Positions 1 through 7,126 of a stretch of DNA of 64,000 nt are shown here, in pieces. Under the pieces are notes generated by a model, which worked only from the letters and a program-made list of their open reading frames with translations, ran no database searches and was not told the origin of the DNA. Both the position numbers and the translations under genes were made by a program. Location: positions 74,275 through 138,274 of the forward strand of contig NZ_AOIU01000045.1 of the NCBI RefSeq assembly GCF_000337455.1, written 5' to 3'. The first letter of the stretch is position 1; every line of letters starts with the position of its first letter. Source of the stretch: Halosimplex carlsbadense 2-9-1 (GTDB taxonomy: Archaea; Halobacteriota; Halobacteria; Halobacteriales; Haloarculaceae).

Positions 1-2
1 GC

Positions 3-242
3 GACATCTACCTCAACACCCTCTCGCAGTCCACCAACGAGGTCATGAAGGTACTCACGGTCGTCGCGACCATCTTCATCCCGCTGACCTTCGTCGTCGG
101 CATCTACGGCATGAACTTCGGGGAGAGTCCCTACAACATGCCCGAACTCGGCTGGCCCCTCGCCTACCCCGCCGTCATGGTCGGCATGTTGCTGGTGGCG
201 CTCATCATGCTGTCGTACTTCCGCGGCCAGGATTACATCTGA
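3..242 (+). CDS. corA: CorA-family magnesium transporter, C-terminal fragment (5' end outside window)
   Basis: The open frame runs in from the left edge and ends with TGA at 240-242, leaving about 79 C-terminal residues. It carries two hydrophobic segments separated by YGMNF, the GMN selectivity-loop signature of CorA channels, and ends in a short basic/polar tail (YFRGQDYI). CorA proteins are homopentameric inner-membrane Mg2+/Co2+ channels whose last two helices form the pore and the periplasmic GMN loop. The N-terminal cytoplasmic funnel is outside the window. Seen: GMN loop and helices. Inferred: Mg2+ as main substrate. Confidence 0.93.
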   Translation, partial: DIYLNTLSQSTNEVMKVLTVVATIFIPLTFVVGIYGMNFGESPYNMPELGWPLAYPAVMVGMLLVALIMLSYFRGQDYI

Positions 243-443
243 GCGACGGCCTCCGAAGGGACGTTCAGCCGTGGGCTCGCCTACTCCCGAGACGCTCCGG
301 CGTTCGGAGACAGCGACCGCGAACGCGCCGGGCCGTTCGTCGCTCACCGTTGCCCGCAGTCGACACACCCGGGACGACGCGACGCCGAAGACCGGGGAGA
401 CCCCGCTCGAAAAGTGTTTGAGTCGTCGGCAACAAGCCGGGGT

Positions 444-1019
444 ATGCTCCGGTATCTGGGGTTGCTGTTGCTGGTGCCGCTGCTGGACTCGCTGTTTCTC
501 GTCTTCGTCGCGACACAGATCGGCGCCCCGCTGACGGTCCTCCTGGTCGTCCTGACCGCCCTCCTCGGGCTGTTGCTCGTCCGCGCCGAGAGCCGCCACA
601 CCATCCGCAAGATACAGCAGAGGCTCGCTGCCGGCGAACTCCCGACCGACGAACTGCTCGACGGCGCCTTCCTGCTGGTCGCCGGTGCGCTGACGCTCAC
701 GCCCGGCCTGGTGACGGACGCGATCGGCATCCTGCTGCTCGTCCCGTTCACCCGCGCGCCGGTCCGCTGGTTCGTCCGCGAGAAGATACTCGTCCCCTAC
801 ATGGACAACAAGAGCGGCGGGTTCGCCACCGGCAACGTCTACATCGGCGGCTTCCCCTTCGGCGGCGAGGGCGGCCCCAACGTCGGCGGCCAGGGTCCGA
901 ACGCCGGGGGACCGGGCCCCGCGGGACCCTCCGACGGCGACGCCTACGACCTCGACGAGGACGCCTACGACATCGACTTCGAAAAAGGCGACCGCGACGA
1001 CCGCCGCGGGTTCGACTGA
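444..1019 (+). CDS. FxsA family membrane protein
   Basis: This 191-residue protein starts at the ATG at 444 (MLRYLGLLLLVPLLDSLFL); an upstream in-frame ATG at 414 would add ten non-hydrophobic residues and is less likely. It has three to four membrane segments (about residues 1-45, 70-90 and 90-110) with the FxsA-like pattern of a central cytoplasmic loop and GALTLTPGLVTDAIG between helices. The C-terminal 70 residues are a Gly/Pro-rich then acidic tail (DLDEDAYDIDFEKGDRDD), longer than in bacterial FxsA. FxsA in E. coli relieves phage T7 F-exclusion; the archaeal role is unknown. Confidence 0.85.
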   Translation: MLRYLGLLLLVPLLDSLFLVFVATQIGAPLTVLLVVLTALLGLLLVRAESRHTIRKIQQRLAAGELPTDELLDGAFLLVAGALTLTPGLVTDAIGILLLVPFTRAPVRWFVREKILVPYMDNKSGGFATGNVYIGGFPFGGEGGPNVGGQGPNAGGPGPAGPSDGDAYDLDEDAYDIDFEKGDRDDRRGFD

Positions 1020-1142
1020 GCGGCGACCCCCTCGGCGGCCCCCTGTGGAACCGTACCATAGAACCGCCACACGGCGCGGCTATCGAGGCCGAAGGGTAAC
1101 TGTTAAAGTCCCCCATCGGAAACGTATGAATGCGTTCAGCAC

Positions 1143-1216
1143 GGGCCAATAGCTCAGTTAGGTTGAGCGCTCGGCTGATAACCGGGAGGTCCGCGGTTCA
1201 AATCCGCGTTGGCCCA
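1143..1216 (+). tRNA. tRNA-Ile (GAT anticodon)
   Basis: A complete 74-nt cloverleaf: acceptor stem GGGCCAA (1143-1149) pairs with TTGGCCC (1209-1215), discriminator A at 1216, D-arm AGCTCAGTTAGGTTGAGCG, anticodon GAT at 1177-1179 in loop CTGATAA, and T-arm CCGCGGTTCAAATCCGCG. No CCA is encoded and no intron is visible. No rRNA genes are near, so this copy is not in an rRNA spacer. Confidence 0.97.
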
Positions 1217-1308
1217 CTTCAGTTTCTCCACGCTCGTCAGCCGACGGCGAGGCGTCGATCGGGTCGTAACGGTCGGCGGTGGGTCGTCGTGTGGAACGGA
1301 GCGGACGG

Positions 1309-1854
1309 TCACGCGCCGGGGCCGTCGGCGGCGTAGACGATCGAGGACGACCGGTCGTGCGGTGAGCGATACACCAGCACGAGTTCGTAGTCGCGGTCGA
1401 CGGGGACGTTGATCGAGTCCTCGGAGACGATCCGACTGTCTTCGCCCGAACTGCGCCCGTCGGGCCAGAACCCGGTCTCGTTGACGTGGAGCCGCACCGT
1501 CTGGCCGTCCTCGGAGAACTCGTCCTGTACGTCCAGCGAGTCCGACGACTGGACGTTCCCGTGAGCGGTGTCCGAGGCGTTGAAGCCCGACCCGCGGACG
1601 TACAGCCCCCCGGCGACGATCGGGTCGCCGCCCTGGTGGGCGATCGTCGCGTACCCCGACCCCGCGTGGTCGGGGGTCGGCGTGTACCGGTCGTCGAAGC
1701 TCGTCGTCGGTGTCTGCGGCCCGGTCTGGTTCCCGTACCCGAGGACGAGCGACGCGACGACGGCCGCGAGGATCACCGTGATCGCGACTATCAGTACGAC
1801 GCCGATAACCGGCGACACCGCGTCGTCGTCCGAGAGAATCCCGTTGATGTGCAT
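1309..1854 (-). CDS. type IV pilin N-terminal domain protein (pilin 1 of 3)
   Basis: The chosen start is the ATG at 1852-1854 (MHINGILSDDDAVSPVIGV), giving 181 residues; a longer frame upstream lacks pilin features. Residues 10-35 form the haloarchaeal class III signal: acidic DDDA, then VSPVIGVVLIVAITVILAA as the hydrophobic helix, with likely cleavage after the Ala by the prepilin peptidase PibD. The mature region is beta-rich and acidic and ends in DGPGA, like the two paralogs upstream. It lies 216 bp downstream of pilin 2 on the same strand, so it probably has its own promoter. It is the most divergent of the three, with unrelated surface loops. Likely role: adhesion pilus subunit. Confidence 0.88.
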   Translation of the reverse strand: MHINGILSDDDAVSPVIGVVLIVAITVILAAVVASLVLGYGNQTGPQTPTTSFDDRYTPTPDHAGSGYATIAHQGGDPIVAGGLYVRGSGFNASDTAHGNVQSSDSLDVQDEFSEDGQTVRLHVNETGFWPDGRSSGEDSRIVSEDSINVPVDRDYELVLVYRSPHDRSSSIVYAADGPGA

Positions 1855-2070
1855 GGTTCGACCAGCACCCGCGTGCGTGCGCAGTGCTATCGGGACGGTT
1901 CTCGGATACGCGAATAAGCGTACCACGCCGTTCTCGCGCGCACTGGCCGCTCAGTAGACATTTCCCACGTTCAAGCGCGGCCTGGCGTTCCGCGACGATG
2001 GACCGGGTGATTCTCGTCGATGAGAGCCGCGGCTACGCGGTGAAAATAAAACGGAAAGGAAGTGACCGGA

Positions 2071-2643
2071 TTAGGCGTCGGGGCCTTCGTTCTCGTTCAG
2101 CGTCGAGGACGTGTCGCCTTCCTGAGACTGGTAGACGAGGCTGACCTCGTGGTCGCTACGAACACCTGCGTAGATGTAGTCACCGGAGACGACAGCACTG
2201 TCGTCACCGGAACCAGCGATGGCAGGCCACTGAGTATTAGGTTCGCCGATGAACCGGTCGTTCCCGGAAGTTATGTCGTCGACACTGGTGACATCAGACG
2301 ACCAACTTCCCAGATCGGGTTCCACGTCGTCGCCGTCAGTGGTATCCCAGTCATTGACAAACCCACTCCCGCGTACATAGAGTTCATTGTTAGCCACGGT
2401 ATCGCCACCGTCGTGGCTGATCTGAAGGAATCCAGCCGGCAGCGCGGTATCTGTCGTATCGTCGACTTCCTCGTAGTCGAAGCCGATCGTCGCCGTCGGT
2501 GCGCCCTGCTGCGCCTGATTCCCGAGGCCGAGGACGAACGACGCGATAACGGCCGCGAGGATCACCGTGATCGCAACCATCAGGATGACACCGATAACCG
2601 GCGACACCGCGTCGTCGTCAGTGATGATGTTTTTCAGATCCAT
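2071..2643 (-). CDS. type IV pilin N-terminal domain protein (pilin 2 of 3)
   Basis: This 190-residue protein begins MDLKNIITDDDAVSPVIGV, followed by the hydrophobic helix LMVAITVILAAVIASFVLGLG and NQAQQGAPTATIGFDYE, a typical PilA-like haloarchaeal head. A GGDTVANNELYVRGSGF block and a C-terminal QSQEGDTSSTLNENEGPDA block are nearly the same as in pilin 3, while residues 100-150 differ strongly. The start lies only 6 bp after the stop of pilin 3, so the two form one transcript. Expected fate: cleavage before VSPVIG and assembly into a surface pilus or pseudopilus. Confidence 0.92.
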   Translation of the reverse strand: MDLKNIITDDDAVSPVIGVILMVAITVILAAVIASFVLGLGNQAQQGAPTATIGFDYEEVDDTTDTALPAGFLQISHDGGDTVANNELYVRGSGFVNDWDTTDGDDVEPDLGSWSSDVTSVDDITSGNDRFIGEPNTQWPAIAGSGDDSAVVSGDYIYAGVRSDHEVSLVYQSQEGDTSSTLNENEGPDA

Positions 2644-2649
2644 CGTTAG

Positions 2650-3198
2650 TTAGGCGTCAGGACCTTCCTGCTCGTTGAGCGTCGAGGAAGTGTCGCCCTC
2701 TTGGGACTGGTAGACGACGCTGATCTCGTAGTCGCTCTCGACACCGACATCCACGGAGTCTCCGGAGACAACTGCACTGTCATCACCGGACCCAGCCGCG
2801 GCTGGCCAGGATCCAGCGGAGGTCACGCTGGTGTCTACGGTTGCATCGTAATCCGCGTCTTCAATATTTGTCGAACCCGAACCGGAGTCCCAGTCGGATT
2901 CCGGGATGAAGCCATCGCCACGGATATACAGTTCTTCGTTCGCGATAGTGTCACCACCGTCATGGGACACTTTTAGCCACCCCGCGCTCGGCCCGTATGG
3001 CGAGCTAGGAGAATCTGCGGTCTGCTCGTAGTCAAATCCGATCGTCGCGGTCGGTGCGCCCTGCTGTGCCTGATTCCCGAGACCGAGGACGAACGACGCG
3101 ATGACGGCCGCGAGGATCACCGTGATCGCGACCATCAGGATGACGCCGATAACCGGCGACACCGCGTCGTCGTCGTCGAAGAGTTGCTTGATATCCAT
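2650..3198 (-). CDS. type IV pilin N-terminal domain protein (pilin 3 of 3)
   Basis: Start chosen at the ATG at 3196-3198 (MDIKQLFDDDDAVSPVIGV), 182 residues; a longer frame to 3276 adds a Cys/Arg-rich leader unlike any pilin. Signal and helix match pilin 2 almost residue for residue through NQAQQGAPTATIGFDYE, as does the C-terminal QSQEGDTSSTLNEQEGPDA. The middle (about residues 60-110) differs, which suggests recent duplication with diversification of the exposed face. It is the first gene of the pilin 3-pilin 2 operon; a TATA-like TTTATG on the minus strand near 3278 would give a leader of about 50 nt. Confidence 0.92.
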   Translation of the reverse strand: MDIKQLFDDDDAVSPVIGVILMVAITVILAAVIASFVLGLGNQAQQGAPTATIGFDYEQTADSPSSPYGPSAGWLKVSHDGGDTIANEELYIRGDGFIPESDWDSGSGSTNIEDADYDATVDTSVTSAGSWPAAAGSGDDSAVVSGDSVDVGVESDYEISVVYQSQEGDTSSTLNEQEGPDA

Positions 3199-3308
3199 TG
3201 TGTTCACCGCATCTCTTCTGGCGCGCTGACACGCACACCCCTGCGAGATGCTATCGAGTAGTTTCCGCTTACCCACATAAACCCGTGGTTGCGTTTCCCC
3301 TGAATCTC

Positions 3309-3351
3309 CCGTTCAACCGGAGGTTTCGCCGTTCAAGCGCCGGTTGAACGG
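3309..3351. repeat. 12-bp inverted repeat upstream of pilin operon
   Basis: CCGTTCAACCGG at 3309-3320 and its exact reverse complement CCGGTTGAACGG at 3340-3351 flank a 19-nt spacer that contains a third GTTCAAG-like half-site (3331-3337). It lies in the 440-bp intergenic stretch (3199-3638) between the divergent pilin operon and the lipoprotein gene. A dimeric regulator site or an RNA hairpin are both possible. Apart from this I see no gene in the gap. Confidence 0.7.
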
Positions 3352-3638
3352 CAGTAACGGAATCTGAGAATGGGCACGGGAACCGCTAAAACTGCCGACA
3401 TGGGCATATACCGACCATTTCCCCGTGAAATATACGACATTTGACTCGACGCCGGGGAGTCTCCGGTTTGGACCCCGGTGGGCACGTGCCACCGTGGTCG
3501 ACCCCGAACGCGCGCGGTACCGTTCGGCCGGGCGTCGATAATGTGACCATACCCGCGCGACCGTCTCCTCGCTCGCCTCCGCCGGCTCGTGTGTTAGTGG
3601 TCGACACATATTTGTAATGGAAGGCGGTATCTGGCCCC

Positions 3639-4334
3639 ATGGCTCGAACACGTCGTGCAGTTCTGGCAATGGGTGCAGCAAGTCTCTCGGCGCTCGCAGG
3701 GTGTGGAAACGGTGGTTCCAGCGGCGGCGGCGGCGGTGGTGGCGGCGGTGGCGGCGGTGGTGGCGACGGCGGCGGTGGTGGTGGCGGTGGCGACGGTGAT
3801 TCGGGACCGTTCCCGGATAACACAGACGTGAACGACATCTTCGAGGAGATCGGCGAGACGATCGAGATCCCCGTGGGGGAGTACCAGGCGTACGAACTCG
3901 CTTTCCCGGACGGCGGCGCGCTCAGCTACGAGTTCACCGTGACGAGCGGTCCCGCTATCGACGTGTTGATGGTCCGCGACGGCGAGTTCAGCTACTTCGA
4001 GCAGGGGTACCAGGTGAACTACAACTCCGCCCACACGATCCAGGAGGACACGGAAGGGTCCTCGTCGGCCGGGGTCAGCTCCGGGACCTACTTCCTCACC
4101 TTCGACAACTCCGAGAGGGGGCGTGCCCAGCCGCCGACGCCCGAGCCGACGCCGACGCCCGAGCCAACGCCCGAGCCGACGCCCGAACCGACCGATTCGA
4201 TGGGTGGGAATTCGACAGCGACGGAGTCGATGGGGACCGACTCGATGAGCGGCGGGTCGGAGTCGACCGACTCGATGAGCGGCGGCGATGGAGGGACTGC
4301 CACGGTCGAACTGTCGATCACTGCCGGCCAGTAA
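3639..4334 (+). CDS. Tat-exported lipoprotein with polyglycine linker and TPEP repeats, function unknown
   Basis: The 231-residue protein begins MARTRRAVLAMGAASLSALAGC: a twin-arginine motif, a short hydrophobic stretch and the lipobox LAGC (Cys22), so export by Tat and lipid anchoring are expected. A run of about 25 Gly with one Asp interruption follows (residues 27-53). Residues 58-160 look like a small beta-sandwich (AYELAFPDGG, SSGTYFLTFDNSERG), loosely resembling pre-peptidase C-terminal type domains. A TPEP/PT-rich block (about 165-185) and Ser-Met-Asp-rich repeats follow, and the end returns to a beta-strand (TATVELSITAGQ), as if low-complexity sequence had been inserted inside the fold. 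No family recognised with confidence. Confidence 0.85.
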   Translation: MARTRRAVLAMGAASLSALAGCGNGGSSGGGGGGGGGGGGGGDGGGGGGGGDGDSGPFPDNTDVNDIFEEIGETIEIPVGEYQAYELAFPDGGALSYEFTVTSGPAIDVLMVRDGEFSYFEQGYQVNYNSAHTIQEDTEGSSSAGVSSGTYFLTFDNSERGRAQPPTPEPTPTPEPTPEPTPEPTDSMGGNSTATESMGTDSMSGGSESTDSMSGGDGGTATVELSITAGQ

Positions 4335-4424
4335 GCGAGCGACACCGCTCGGGCGCCGGGTCCAATCTGCGCCCAGAGCCCAAATACTCAAAGCACTTCA
4401 CTCCCGAGTGTAAAGCGACAACCC

Positions 4425-4670
4425 ATGCCCACCGTCGAAGTATCACTTCCGGAAGACGTATTCACGAAGCTCGAACGCATGACCGAGGAAGAGTTCGTCA
4501 GCCGCGAGGCCGCCGTCGAGGAGTTACTCTCGATGGGACTGGACGCCTACACCCGCGACACCGGCGAGGAAGTCGCCGAAACGGACATGGCCGACGAGTT
4601 CGCCGACGACATGTGGGACACCGCCGAAGACCCGGGGATGCGCGAAGAGGACGACGACTTCTCGTTCTGA
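4425..4670 (+). CDS. small ribbon-helix-helix-like protein (haloarchaeal DUF7120-type)
   Basis: This 81-residue protein opens MPTVEVSLPEDVFTKLERM, the strand-then-helix start typical of CopG/Arc ribbon-helix-helix DNA-binding dimers, followed by a second helix with EEFVSREAAVEELLSMGL. The last third is highly acidic (DMADEFADDMWDTAEDPGM...DDD) and probably disordered, a common halophile tail. The gene stands alone, with a TATA-like element and a start at 4425 about 90 bp after the lipoprotein stop. DNA binding is inferred from the fold; the DUF number is from memory and unchecked. Confidence 0.75.
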   Translation: MPTVEVSLPEDVFTKLERMTEEEFVSREAAVEELLSMGLDAYTRDTGEEVAETDMADEFADDMWDTAEDPGMREEDDDFSF

Positions 4671-4836
4671 GGGCCGCGACGGCGCCGCCCGGGTTCGGTC
4701 GACACCGGCCACCGGTATCCTGCTCGGATACCGGCTGGACCCGGATGCCCTCCCGCGGATCGCCCCTCGCTCGCGGGCCGTCTTCGAAACCTTCAATTGT
4801 CCCCCTCCTCAACTTGAGAGTGTAGCAGGCAAGCGC

Positions 4837-4911
4837 GGGTTGGTGGTCTAGGTTGGTTATGACACCTCCTTGACATGGAGGAGGCCGGCGGTTCAAATCC
4901 GCCCCAACCCA
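4837..4911 (+). tRNA. tRNA-Val (GAC anticodon)
   Basis: A complete 75-nt cloverleaf: acceptor GGGTTGG (4837-4843) with CCAACCC (4904-4910), discriminator A at 4911, anticodon stem CCTCC/GGAGG with loop TTGACAT and anticodon GAC at 4872-4874, and T-arm GGCGGTTCAAATCCGCC. No encoded CCA and no intron. Its last 23 nt are duplicated exactly at 5041-5063 (separate entry). Confidence 0.97.
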
Positions 4912-4918
4912 TTCTTTC

Positions 4919-4968
4919 GACGGCACAACTCCACGAGCGACTTCCATGTCGCTCGCCCTCGTGCCGTC
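4919..4968 (+). repeat. strong compound hairpin just after tRNA-Val
   Basis: Outer arms GACGGCAC (4919-4926) and GTGCCGTC (4961-4968) and inner arms GAGCGAC (4935-4941) and GTCGCTC (4948-4954) with loop TTCCAT make one long imperfect hairpin starting 8 nt after the tRNA. It could end tRNA transcription, act as a 3'-processing structure, or be the end of an integrated element, since it lies between the two tRNA-end copies. Confidence 0.6.
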
Positions 4969-5040
4969 TGTCGTTGGTTTCGCGGAGTTGAACCCTGGCA
5001 GTCGCGCGCAGCGAACGGAGTGAGCGAGCGCGTCTGCATC

Positions 5041-5063
5041 CGGTTCAAATCCGCCCCAACCCA
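5041..5063 (+). repeat. exact 23-bp copy of the tRNA-Val 3' end (att-like direct repeat)
   Basis: CGGTTCAAATCCGCCCCAAC followed by CCA at 5041-5063 is identical to 4889-4911, the T-arm and 3' acceptor half of tRNA-Val(GAC). The rest of a tRNA is absent here. Duplicated tRNA 3' ends are the normal scar of tyrosine-recombinase integration. Only 129 bp separate the two copies, so any element has been almost wholly deleted. The spacer also holds a stem GCAG-T-CGCGC / GCGCG-T-CTGC (4998-5007 with 5028-5037). Confidence 0.75.
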
Positions 5064-5110
5064 GTTCTACTGAAGCAGGTCCGCGAGCGACGCGCCGGCC
5101 CGGGGGAGCA

Positions 5111-6058
5111 TCACTCGAAGACGCCGTCGGGATCGCGCTCCCGCAACATCCGCAGCATCACCTCGGCGAACCGCTCACCGTCGGCGGCTTCGACCACCGC
5201 GGTATCGGCGGGTTCGCCGGTCACACCTTCGAAATCGACGCTCGTGTACCCCCGAGTGAGGCCTTCGCGCTCGTCCACCTCGACAGGGTGCGTTTCGACC
5301 CGCTCGCGGAGTTCGGGGTAGGCCAGCAGCGCCGCGGTGAGTCCGTCGGGTTGGGTGATGCCGTCGAGCCCGTCGGCTTCGCCCCGGTCGCGAACGACTT
5401 TCGTCACTTCGCCGAAGAAGTCGGCGAGGTCGGTGTCCATCGCGTCGATGTCTTCGAGTCGGTCGGGACCGAGCGCGGTGCGCAGGCACAGACCCCAGTC
5501 GACGAGGGTCACGTCGAAGGCGTCGGTCACCCGCTTGGCGGCGTCGGGGTCGGCCCAGACGTTGAACTCGGCGGCGGGTGTGACGTTCCCCCGGGACTCG
5601 ACCGCCCCGCCCATCACCCACACCTCGTCGACGAGGTCTAGCATGGTTTCTTCGCGGGCGTGCGCGAGCGCGAGGTTCGTGAGCGGGCCGATACAGAGGA
5701 GGGTGATCTCGCCCGGCGACTCCCGACACCGGGCGACGATCTCCTCGGGGGCGAATCCCGCGGCGGAGTCGATGCCGGTCTCGGGGTGGAGATCGCCGCC
5801 GAGCCCGCCCTCGCCGTGGATCTCCGTGGCGTGTTCGTGGGACTTGACCAGCGGCGAGCGGGCGCCCTCGTAGACCGGCGTGTCGGCCGCGTCGACGAGC
5901 GAGAGCGTGTACTTCGCGTTCTCGACCTGGCGGTCGAAGGGGACGTTGCCGGCGACGACCGTGACGGCCTCGACGGACAGCCGGTCGGTCAGGACCGCGA
6001 GCGCCAGCGCCTGCGTGTCGTCGCCGGCCGTGTCCGTGTCCACGATGACGCGTCGCAT
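5111..6058 (-). CDS. nucleoside hydrolase (inosine/uridine-preferring type)
   Basis: The 315-residue protein starts at the ATG at 6056-6058 (MRRVIVDTDTAGDDTQAL). DTDTAGDD is the N-terminal Ca2+-binding Asp cluster of IU-nucleoside hydrolases, and VWVMGGAV and EFNVWADPDAA are further family motifs contributing the substrate pocket and catalytic Asp. Family length is about 310-320, so it is intact. The enzymes cleave the N-glycosidic bond of ribonucleosides to base and ribose in purine/pyrimidine salvage. The open frame continues upstream to 6340, but that part lies in repeat DNA and is not protein-like. It is monocistronic. Confidence 0.93.
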   Translation of the reverse strand: MRRVIVDTDTAGDDTQALALAVLTDRLSVEAVTVVAGNVPFDRQVENAKYTLSLVDAADTPVYEGARSPLVKSHEHATEIHGEGGLGGDLHPETGIDSAAGFAPEEIVARCRESPGEITLLCIGPLTNLALAHAREETMLDLVDEVWVMGGAVESRGNVTPAAEFNVWADPDAAKRVTDAFDVTLVDWGLCLRTALGPDRLEDIDAMDTDLADFFGEVTKVVRDRGEADGLDGITQPDGLTAALLAYPELRERVETHPVEVDEREGLTRGYTSVDFEGVTGEPADTAVVEAADGERFAEVMLRMLRERDPDGVFE

Positions 6059-6147
6059 ACCCCGACATCGCGCCCCGGACGTAAGCCCCTGAGGGTTGGT
6101 GGCTGGAGTAATTCGGTGGCGACCGTACCGGAGTGGCGCGAATCGTG

Positions 6148-6624
6148 CACGATGAAAGCCCTCTCCCCGCTCGCTAGCAACTGATTCTCCCAGAGTGAGA
6201 ATCAGGTGACGAAAGCCCTCGCCCTGCTCGCTCAGAGTTAGAACGACCGCAGGAGAGAACAAGCGATGAAAGCCCTCGCCCCGCTCGCGGTCGCTGAGCG
6301 ACATACCCTCACGGCCTGCGGCCGTTCGGGTAGGGGTCACTCAGGCGACCACGTAAACGCGAGCAGGGCGGTCGGCTCCGCCGACCGCCGCAAGCCGTGG
6401 CGGCTGCGCCGCCACGCGCGCCTCGCCCGTTCAGTCCACCGGGAGAGCAAGCTCTCCCGAGCCCGCGCGAACGCTGTCGCGCGGACACCAGGGACCGCGA
6501 CCAGCCCGCACAGCACCGCAGACTACCACATGCCTCCCCAACCGATTCACTCGCTCCCTCCGGTCACTCGCTCATCCCTCGCACGGCTACGTCGCGCGCA
6601 CGAGAGCGCGCGACAGCGCGCGCC
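6148..6624 (+). repeat. modular intergenic repeat element, copy 1
   Basis: Copy 1 fills most of the 700-bp gap 6059-6761. Three tandem 57-nt units start at 6151, 6208 and 6265 with GA(T/C)GAAAGCCCTC. Next come hairpins: 6181-6189/6197-6205; TACCC-TC-ACGGCC-TGC-GGCCGT-TC-GGGTA at 6304-6332; 6367-6376/6380-6389 with triloop TCC; GTGGCGGC/GCCGCCAC at 6397-6415; and GGGAGAGC-AA-GCTCTCCC at 6441-6458. Then follow the core block (GTTCAGTCCACC ... CACAGCACCGCAGAC ... CCTCCCCAACCGATT, about 6429-6546) and the right end CGACAGCGCGCGCC (6611-6624). No convincing protein is encoded. Copies 2-4 are at about 26.75, 38.58 and 19.0 kb. Confidence 0.8.
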
Positions 6625-6761
6625 ACCACGCCCGTTGGCAGACTGGCCGTCCACGAGTGTGGCCGGTGGCAGTAATTCTCCGAGTAGCCGTCCACGGATC
6701 GGTCGCGGGCCCGACCCGAGGGATGTATGACGGCGGGCGGTCAAGTGGGGGTCGAGAACCG

Positions 6762-6980
6762 ATGGCAAGCGACACAGACCCGACGGTTCCGGTGGTGTGT
6801 TCGGAGTGCGAGACCGAGACGGCGGTCGCGATCGACGACGTGGCCGACGCGGTCGAGCGTCACAACGATGGGCTCCACGACGGCGAACAGGTCGCCCGCG
6901 TCGACCCGGCGCTCGCCGACCAGGTCCGCGACCTGGTCGCAGAGGACCTTGGCCTGCTCGACGACCCCGCGGACGACTGA
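6762..6980 (+). CDS. small acidic protein with a CxxC motif, unknown function
   Basis: The ATG at 6762 gives 72 residues (MASDTDPTVPVVCSECETET). One CSEC pair near the N-terminus is followed by two likely helices (DDVADAVERHNDGLHDGEQ and DPALADQVRDLVAEDLGLL). A single CxxC could bind metal only as a dimer or with other ligands (His33, His39). It resembles small haloarchaeal proteins of unknown function. The start is just downstream of repeat copy 1, so its promoter may lie in or next to the repeat. Confidence 0.7.
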   Translation: MASDTDPTVPVVCSECETETAVAIDDVADAVERHNDGLHDGEQVARVDPALADQVRDLVAEDLGLLDDPADD

Positions 6981-7126
6981 CTCTCGAACCGATACGTTCC
7001 GCGAAGTTTCCGATCCGAGCGGTTAATTCGCCGTAATTCGGCTTGATCGGGGTTGACGGAGTTCCCCTTTCTTTGGGGACCCAGGCGTTCGGTCGTGTGG
7101 ACGCCTCCGGCGTCTCGGAGACCACC

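Noticed and set aside
5041..5063. Second tRNA gene
   Set aside because: Only the T-arm and 3' acceptor are present; no D-arm or anticodon stem upstream.
6151..6280. CRISPR array
   Set aside because: The 57-nt periodic units share only a short start and vary in the rest; no spacer-size pattern and no cas genes.
6059..6340. N-terminal extension of the nucleoside hydrolase
   Set aside because: The extra 94 residues come from repeat copy 1 and the family starts at MRRVIVDTDT.
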